Origin: Eggerthellaceae bacterium
Lineage (GTDB): Bacteria > Actinomycetota > Coriobacteriia > Coriobacteriales > Eggerthellaceae
Assembly (NCBI GenBank): GCA_017459485.1
Contig: JAFUCW010000139.1
Span: forward strand, 1-10,665
Direction: 5' to 3'
Length of the DNA: 10,665 nucleotides
Translations under genes and position numbers: made by a program
Part shown: positions 6,655 through 10,665 of the stretch, piece by piece
Layout: each line of letters begins with the position of its first letter
How positions within the stretch are numbered: position 1 is the first letter of the stretch
The notes under the pieces: model-generated
The model's input: the letters and a program-made list of their open reading frames with translations, nothing else
Databases searched by the model: none
What the model was told of the DNA's origin: nothing

Positions 6655-7075
6655 CGAATTGTGGCGTCGGTTCGTGGATGCCTACGAAGTCGAAGTTCCT
6701 GAAGAGGCGGTGCTAAACGAGCTCAACTACCTCAAGCTCCAGCTCCGGCACAACATGCAATACGACCGCCTTTCGGGCGGGGACCTGCATTTGTTTCCAG
6801 GGCAGGAGCTCGACGAGCAGATGGACGAATTGCAGGCGGTCGCCATGTTCGAGGCGAAAGAGCCGCGCGTGCTGAAGGCGATCATTCGCGATCAGGGCAT
6901 TACTGCTACGCGCGAAGAGCTCGAGGTGGAGGCGGAAGCCATGGCCAAGCGTCAGGGAACTACGGTCGAGGCGATCAAGCAGTTTTTCGGAGAAGACTTG
7001 GGCATGCTCGAACGGGATGTGCTCGAGGCAAAGGCCCGCGAATGGGCGTTGTTCCATCTGCAGGCGCGTGAGTGA
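6641..7075 (+). CDS. Stand-alone trigger-factor C-terminal-domain-like protein
   Basis: A 144-aa acidic, almost wholly helical, soluble protein. The order EVEVPEEAVLNEL, then a long helix, then ITATREELEVEAEAMAKR, then IKQFFG and VLEAKAREWALFH follows the C-terminal substrate-cradling domain of trigger factor, and less closely the related SurA domain. The N-terminal ribosome-binding domain with its GFRxGKxP-type motif and the FKBP-type prolyl isomerase domain are both absent, so it should be ribosome-independent. AAGGAGG at 6628-6634 sits inside the end of the chaperonin gene, and the ATG at 6641 precedes the chaperonin stop, indicating coupled synthesis. A likely role is a holdase or adaptor feeding the GroEL-like ring, or an assembly chaperone for a particular enzyme. 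The family assignment is by pattern recall; a structure-based search should confirm it. Confidence 0.7.
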   Translation: MATNNELWRRFVDAYEVEVPEEAVLNELNYLKLQLRHNMQYDRLSGGDLHLFPGQELDEQMDELQAVAMFEAKEPRVLKAIIRDQGITATREELEVEAEAMAKRQGTTVEAIKQFFGEDLGMLERDVLEAKAREWALFHLQARE

Positions 7076-7134
7076 ATGGCTGCACGCTTCGCGGTAGCAG
7101 GGTATGACCGAGGGTATTGGGCACGGGAGGCGCC

Positions 7135-7902
7135 ATGGCAAAGAAGAAACACGACATTCCTTGGCAAGAGGTCTACGACTACGTGCTTGCTTGCGGCCAA
7201 GTGCACGACCCGTATCGCTTCGTGGTGACCGCGCTCGACGAGATTGGCGACATTATCCCCTACGACCAGGGGCTCGCCTGGTGTCTGGACGAAAACCGCA
7301 ACGTGTGCGAACAGCATCTGGTCAATATCAAGGCGCGATGGACGAACATGTACATCGAATACTATGCGCACCTTCAAGACGACCGCCAGGGTTTGTACGC
7401 GCCGGCAAACGAGGCGTTCGGCCTGGCATTGGTGCGTCAGGTGATATGGGCGAACGAGGAAGAGACCGAATTCGTCCGCAACTATCTTATGGCGCGGGGT
7501 GTGAAATGTTCGCTTTCCTCAGTGCTGTTCGACCAAAACGGACGGCCCTGCGTCGTTATCACGCTTGACAGGACTCGCTCGGAGCGCTTTTCGAGCGACA
7601 AAATAGAAATCATGCGCCTTGTGGCTGCACAGCTCGGCAACCTCTACAAGAACTTCTTTACCGACCCATCGAGCGTTCCGGGCAGAAAACGGAAGGAAAG
7701 CGACGTGGCGCTTGCGGCGCTGCTTACCACCCGGGAACGGGAGGTGGTCGACCTGCTGTGCCAGGGCCTTTCGCCGTCGCATGTTGCCGACACCCTGTTC
7801 ATCAGCACGTCGACCGCCTACAAGCACATCGCGAACATCTACAAGAAACTGCATGTCTCAAGCCAGCAGGAATTGCTCGTTCGCGTGCTGAAAAGCCGGT
7901 AA
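7135..7902 (+). CDS. LuxR-family transcriptional regulator, soluble
   Basis: A 255-aa cytoplasmic regulator. Residues about 196-253 form a GerE/LuxR-type helix-turn-helix: LLTTREREVVDLLCQGLS, then the recognition helix region STSTAYKHIANIYKKLHV. Residues about 10-170 resemble a GAF/PAS-like sensory fold (aromatic-rich, VLFDQNGRPCVVITLDR), with no receiver domain and no membrane segments, so it probably senses a small ligand directly. A basic linker (GRKRK, about 183-187) joins the halves. GGGAGG at 7125-7130 favours the ATG at 7135 over a TTG at 7117. It lies 59 nt after the trigger-factor-like gene and may be cotranscribed with the chaperone pair. Likely targets are its own operon and the SDR operon downstream, where an 18-bp palindrome lies before the start. 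The family is secure; ligand and targets are unknown. Confidence 0.9.
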   Translation: MAKKKHDIPWQEVYDYVLACGQVHDPYRFVVTALDEIGDIIPYDQGLAWCLDENRNVCEQHLVNIKARWTNMYIEYYAHLQDDRQGLYAPANEAFGLALVRQVIWANEEETEFVRNYLMARGVKCSLSSVLFDQNGRPCVVITLDRTRSERFSSDKIEIMRLVAAQLGNLYKNFFTDPSSVPGRKRKESDVALAALLTTREREVVDLLCQGLSPSHVADTLFISTSTAYKHIANIYKKLHVSSQQELLVRVLKSR

Positions 7903-7951
7903 GATCGCCGCACTAGTTCCGCGCTTCCGAATCGAATAGCGCATGCTGTTT

Positions 7952-8039
7952 GTCCGTTTGCCCCGCACGGCCCAGCGGAGCCCTTGGTGTGCGCCTAGTG
8001 CGCCTTCGGGCTCCGCAGAACCGTGCAGGGCAAACGGAC
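7952..8039. repeat. 88-bp interrupted palindrome (terminator or REP-like element)
   Basis: Three stacked perfect stems: 7952-7963 with 8028-8039 (12 bp), 7965-7970 with 8021-8026 (6 bp), and 7975-7983 with 8008-8016 (9 bp). They are separated by a 1x1 mismatch and a 4x4 internal loop. The 24-nt apical part can form a further GCGC stem (7991-7994 with 8000-8003). The 27 paired bases make an extremely stable structure on either strand. It begins 50 nt after the LuxR stop and could end that transcript, though no T-tract follows. A mobile palindromic repeat is the alternative. Confidence 0.7.
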
Positions 8040-8123
8040 CTGTGCATCATGCTCCATTTGTTTCGAGAACGCTGCACTAGCACACTCTCTGTTCGAAATG
8101 GATGTGTGCGCAAGCCAATAACA

Positions 8124-8141
8124 ATACCCAATATTAGGTAT
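8124..8141. promoter_or_regulatory. 18-bp near-perfect palindrome upstream of the SDR operon
   Basis: ATACCCAATATTAGGTAT is a palindrome with a single mismatched pair (8129/8136). It lies in AT-rich DNA 153 nt before the SDR start. A further direct AATACCC word follows at 8146-8152. This looks like a dimeric regulator's operator, plausibly for the LuxR-type protein encoded just upstream. No -35/-10 pair is certain. Confidence 0.45.
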
Positions 8142-8280
8142 CAATAATACCCATCTTCCTCCATTACGGCCGATTGCTTTCCGTCCCATACTTACAAGTA
8201 CCGCTTGCGCAAATGCGCTGCAGGCAAGGCGCGTTTTGCCCCAGTCAGCTTGGCATCGGGCGGAAGCGAATCACCTCAAG

Positions 8281-8288
8281 AGAAAGGA
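8281..8288 (+). promoter_or_regulatory. Ribosome binding site deciding the SDR start
   Basis: AGAAAGGA is 5 nt before the ATG at 8294. An in-frame ATG at 8288 overlaps the site and is too close, and upstream in-frame starts lack any such signal. The word TCAAGAGAAAGGA recurs exactly before the CTG-started gene at 9280. Confidence 0.7.
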
Positions 8289-8293
8289 TGCAC

Positions 8294-9202
8294 ATGGACA
8301 AGGAAACGTTGTTCGAAATGTCTGCGGACGGCCTAGAGGATGTCGAGCCCATTTCGGATTCGTTCGACCTTTCGGGAAAGGTCGCAGTCGTTGCAGGATC
8401 GGTGGGTCTTTCCCTCTACGTGATCAATCGTCTCCTCGAGTGCGGTGCAAGCGTGGTCTTCGGATCGCGCACCCAGGAATGGGGCGACATGGCCGTCGAG
8501 GCGTTCAAGGATCTTGGCCGGGACAAGCTGGCGTTCAGGCAAACCGACGTGCGCAAGGTCGAGGACTGCCGGGCGCTTGTTGCGTTCGCGGAAGAAACCT
8601 TCGGCCCGGTGGACATCTGCGTGCCCGTGGCGGCAACGTGGCAGGCCAGGGCTTTCCTCGACATGGACGAAGAACTCTATGACGACATCATCGACACCGA
8701 CATGAAGGGCCAGTACTTCCTGGTGCAGGCTGCGGCACGGTCGATGGTGAAAGCGGGCAACGGCGGCAAGATCGTCACAATCGCATCCGTGGCGTACCGC
8801 GGCGACGACATGTACAAACTTGCCATGATGACCCCCTACAACGCAGCCAAGGCCGGTGTGATCGGCATGACGCGCGGAATCGCAAAGGAGCTGAAGCAGT
8901 ACGGCATCAACGTGAACTGCGTGGCACCTGGCGGCATGGTCACCCCAGGCGCCATGGTCAACTGCGTCAAGACCGTCGAACTCTACGGGCAGGAGTGGCA
9001 GGAAGCCCAGATGGCAGGCGGTTCCGAAACCCCCGTTGCGGCAAGCCCCGACGAGATGGCGCGCATGATCCTGACCATGTGCACCGACGTGGCGGACTTC
9101 ATGTACGGGCGCGTTGTGGAAGTGGACGGTGGCGCCAACCTGAGCTTCCAGGAAAAGCCCTGGAGCTACACCATGGACGGCGGAATCCCCGGTACTGCAT
9201 AG
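8294..9202 (+). CDS. Short-chain dehydrogenase/reductase (SDR) family oxidoreductase
   Basis: A 302-aa cytoplasmic Rossmann-fold enzyme of classical SDR type, with a 20-residue acidic N-terminal extension before the first strand. Catalytic residues are present: S165 in IASVAY, Y182 and K186 in YNAAK, and the NVNCVAPGG segment after them. The C-terminal GRVVEVDGGANLSF is also typical. The cofactor motif is abnormal: VAGSVGLSL (33-41) stands where TGxxxGxG is expected, and the NNAG segment reads VPVAAT. Nucleotide binding may therefore differ, more like FabI-type enzymes, or the protein may have another role. It lies 77 nt before the small helical protein and then the PanB-like gene, probably one operon. 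Substrate oxidation or reduction of a hydroxy/keto intermediate is likely. The fold is certain; substrate and cofactor are not. Confidence 0.9.
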   Translation: MDKETLFEMSADGLEDVEPISDSFDLSGKVAVVAGSVGLSLYVINRLLECGASVVFGSRTQEWGDMAVEAFKDLGRDKLAFRQTDVRKVEDCRALVAFAEETFGPVDICVPVAATWQARAFLDMDEELYDDIIDTDMKGQYFLVQAAARSMVKAGNGGKIVTIASVAYRGDDMYKLAMMTPYNAAKAGVIGMTRGIAKELKQYGINVNCVAPGGMVTPGAMVNCVKTVELYGQEWQEAQMAGGSETPVAASPDEMARMILTMCTDVADFMYGRVVEVDGGANLSFQEKPWSYTMDGGIPGTA

Positions 9203-9265
9203 CGCGACCGGGCAACGCCAGCGGAAACTCCCGCAAACGCGGGAACAGATAAAGACAGGTTCAAG

Positions 9266-9273
9266 AGAAAGGA
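9266..9273 (+). promoter_or_regulatory. Ribosome binding site supporting a CTG start
   Basis: AGAAAGGA is 6 nt before the CTG at 9280. It is part of TCAAGAGAAAGGA, identical to the sequence in front of the SDR ATG, so translation almost certainly begins here even though no ATG, GTG or TTG is present. Confidence 0.65.
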
Positions 9274-9279
9274 CGAACC

Positions 9280-9495
9280 CTGGCACTCAGCAGTGCGAGC
9301 ACACTCCGCGAGATCCTGGACGACGAACGTGCCGTCGCTATCATCGACGAGTACATCCCTGGCTTCGTGTCCAACCCAGAATTGGGACCTGTGGCGGGCA
9401 TGAAGATGAAGACCCTGCTCAAGTTCCCGCAGGTGAGCCTTGAAAAGGAGCAAGTCCAGGAGATCATTGCCAAGCTCGACGCGCTCGACGCGTAA
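9280..9495 (+). CDS. Small helical protein, probable CTG start
   Basis: A 71-aa protein read from CTG at 9280 to TAA at 9493. An in-frame stop at 9250-9252 and the absence of any ATG, GTG or TTG before codon 30 leave CTG as the only start that uses the good ribosome binding site. The first other start (GTG at 9367) would remove the conserved first half. The pattern is TLREILDDERAVAIIDEYIPG, split by turns into three or four amphipathic helices, then GMKMKTLLKFP, then a final helix EKEQVQEIIAKLDAL. It resembles a small helical domain I recall at the C-termini of some glycoside hydrolases and esterases and as stand-alone ORFs. A role as a small subunit or binding partner of the SDR or PanB-like enzyme is plausible. 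Biased codons support real expression. The function is unknown. Confidence 0.75.
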   Translation: MALSSASTLREILDDERAVAIIDEYIPGFVSNPELGPVAGMKMKTLLKFPQVSLEKEQVQEIIAKLDALDA

Positions 9496-9531
9496 TGGCA
9501 AACGCCGCTAATCGTTAACGCAACCAACATG

Positions 9532-9538
9532 AAAGGAG
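9532..9538 (+). promoter_or_regulatory. Ribosome binding site of the PanB-like gene
   Basis: GAAAGGAG lies about 6 nt before the ATG at 9545, within the 49-nt gap after the small protein. It fixes the start. Confidence 0.65.
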
Positions 9539-9544
9539 AATCGT

Positions 9545-10423
9545 ATGGCTGAAAGCACTGCTGACATCAAGATGTCGACTGCGTCCAAGACGCGCAAGAA
9601 CCTGGACTACCTCCAGAAGCAGAAGGAAGCGGGCGAGAAGCTGGTTCAGATGTGCCCAGCGGAACTGGGCCCCTTCTTCGCCATGGCCGCCGAAATGGTG
9701 GGCTGCGACATCTGCCGTATCCCGCACATGATCTCCGCCCGTGCTGGCACGACCTTCGAAGAGGACGTCATCGGCTCGCGCATGACCGTGAAGAAGTTCC
9801 GTGAGTATACCAAGATCATCCACATCAACTTCTACATGCCCATCGGCATGTACGCCGACAAGGTCGACGCAGTCAAGTACGGTGCCGAACTCGTGTTCCA
9901 TGGTGCCGACTCCATGCTGCCCATGGGTGTGACCAACGACACGCTGCGCTACATGACCGACAATTACGTGCCCGTGTTCGGCCATATTGGCGCCATTTCC
10001 GGCTGGCAGACCAACGCCACGGGCTACAAGAAGGTCGGCAAGACCGCCGAAGACGCGTTCAAGATCTTCAAGTGGGGCTATGAATACCAGGAAAATGGCA
10101 TGGGCGCCATGACCATCGAACTGACTCCGATGGAGGTTTCCCAGACGATCGCCGAGACCCTGCGCGTGCCGGTCATCAGCATCGCGGGCGGCGCGCCCTG
10201 CGACGGATCCGAGATGGTCGACATGGACACCTACGGCGTCATGCCGCACGCAGCGTCGCATGCCAAGACCTACGCCGAGCTGCTGCCCTTCCTGTGCGAA
10301 GCCTACGCCGACTGGGCCGACGACGTGCGCGAAGGCACTTATCCCGAAGACAAGCACGGATACCACATGGACGAAGAGGAACTGAAGAAGTTCAACGACC
10401 TCATGGACAAGTTCGAAGGCTAG
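9545..10423 (+). CDS. PanB-like barrel protein with altered active site
   Basis: A 292-aa protein of the ketopantoate hydroxymethyltransferase/PEP mutase-isocitrate lyase superfamily. The C-terminal half matches PanB well: VPVFGHIG (142-149), MTIELTP with E192 at the place of catalytic E181 of E. coli PanB, VPVISIAGG, CDGSEMV and the ending EGTYPEDKHGYHM. The first half is diverged. The PanB GDS motif with metal ligand D45 reads as PHM (about 60-62), the second ligand D84 aligns with N95, and KIEGG with E114 is replaced near FHGAD (118-122). By these hand alignments the usual Mg site is lost, so vitamin B5 synthesis is unlikely and another C-C bond or lyase reaction, perhaps with a different metal, is likely. 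It is the last gene of the SDR operon and is followed by an intrinsic terminator. The superfamily call is confident; the reaction is unknown. Confidence 0.85.
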   Translation: MAESTADIKMSTASKTRKNLDYLQKQKEAGEKLVQMCPAELGPFFAMAAEMVGCDICRIPHMISARAGTTFEEDVIGSRMTVKKFREYTKIIHINFYMPIGMYADKVDAVKYGAELVFHGADSMLPMGVTNDTLRYMTDNYVPVFGHIGAISGWQTNATGYKKVGKTAEDAFKIFKWGYEYQENGMGAMTIELTPMEVSQTIAETLRVPVISIAGGAPCDGSEMVDMDTYGVMPHAASHAKTYAELLPFLCEAYADWADDVREGTYPEDKHGYHMDEEELKKFNDLMDKFEG

Positions 10424-10479
10424 CGAGGCTTTGCGCTTTCCGAACTGCTCAACCTCCAGCCGCTGCGGTCGCGCACATC

Positions 10480-10513
10480 AAACCCCCTGCCATTGTGGTG
10501 GGGGGTTTCGTTT
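10480..10513 (+). terminator. Intrinsic terminator of the SDR/PanB-like operon
   Basis: AAACCCCC (10480-10487) pairs with GGGGGTTT (10501-10508), extended inward by two G-U pairs and one C-G pair around a 7-nt loop. T-rich sequence (TTTCGTTT) follows. This is the clearest Rho-independent terminator in the window and defines the operon's end. Confidence 0.8.
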
Positions 10514-10665
10514 GGGGTTCTGGGATTGGCACGGCTACGGCCATGCTTTCACACTGCATGTAGACAGGTGCGAACAGCGCAGCGTCCGCGGATTCGAATC
10601 CTGCGACCGGGTTCGCGATGCGTAGATTCCGTTTTACATTGAGCCAGGTGTGGCGGCTTGGGTTA
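10514..10665. other. Trailing intergenic sequence, nothing identified
   Basis: After the terminator I see no gene. GGATTCGAATCC (about 10589-10600) is a 12-bp palindrome resembling a tRNA T-arm, but no acceptor, D or anticodon arm can be built around it. Confidence 0.4.

Larger units (their letters stand above)
7903..8293. other. Gene-free region with long palindrome and SDR-operon leader
   Basis: This 391-nt gap holds the long interrupted palindrome at 7952-8039, then an AT-richer stretch (8080-8170) with an operator-like palindrome at 8124-8141, and finally the leader of the SDR gene. The word GCACTAG occurs at 7910-7916 and 8074-8080, with its complement CTAGTGC at 7995-8001 in the palindrome loop. 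Small open frames crossing the palindrome are explained by its symmetry and have no coding signature. Confidence 0.6.

Noticed and set aside
7950..8147. Short ORFs on both strands across the long palindrome
   Set aside because: They begin with nearly identical peptides on both strands because of the inverted repeat, and have no ribosome binding site.
9515..10366. 283-codon minus-strand frame opposite the PanB-like gene
   Set aside because: It is an antisense shadow, while the + strand has clear PanB-family motifs and a ribosome binding site.
10575..10620. Possible tRNA 3' end or attachment site at GGATTCGAATCC
   Set aside because: The T-stem would have an A-C mismatch at the conserved 53-61 pair, and no anticodon or acceptor arms can be formed nearby.

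Overview
The window is about 60% G+C DNA with strongly G/C-ending codons. It carries nine protein genes, all on the + strand, and I found no convincing RNA gene, insertion sequence or CRISPR array. The gene content suggests an anaerobic actinobacterium of the Coriobacteriia, most likely Eggerthellaceae: a non-pyrrolysine MttB-family methyltransferase, a BCCT transporter, a LuxR-type regulator and divergent catabolic enzymes. That placement is inference from family knowledge and could be wrong at genus or family level.

Layout. (1) 68-4559 holds an MttB-superfamily methyltransferase, a two-domain cupin protein and a BCCT-family quaternary-amine transporter. Gaps of about 260 nt separate them and hold strong GC-rich hairpins, so they look like neighbouring transcription units serving one job rather than one tight operon. 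Uptake of a methylated onium compound followed by demethylation is the natural reading. No corrinoid protein, corrinoid:folate methyltransferase or reductive activase is visible. (2) 4560-5028 is a 469-nt gene-free stretch with two related hairpins and then an AT-rich, promoter-like region. (3) 5029-7902 holds a divergent GroEL paralogue without GroES, a translationally coupled small protein resembling only the C-terminal chaperone domain of trigger factor, and a soluble LuxR-type regulator. (4) 7903-8293 is a 391-nt gap with a very long interrupted palindrome and a near-perfect operator-like palindrome. (5) 8294-10423 is a probable operon of an SDR oxidoreductase, a 71-aa helical protein whose only sensible start is CTG, and a PanB (ketopantoate hydroxymethyltransferase)-like protein whose usual metal ligands appear replaced. 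It is closed by a good intrinsic terminator at 10480-10513.

The enzyme genes (MttB-like, cupin, small protein, PanB-like) have strongly biased codons and near-identical Shine-Dalgarno sequences, which suggests high induced expression. The chaperonin gene is less biased, unlike a housekeeping groEL. The most interesting points are the stand-alone GroEL-like/trigger-factor-C pair, the SDR/small helical protein/PanB-like operon with altered active sites, and the MttB-like enzyme without corrinoid partners. A single catabolic island, with an orphan LuxR regulator controlling enzyme and chaperone modules, is a hypothesis. The substrate cannot be read from the sequence.
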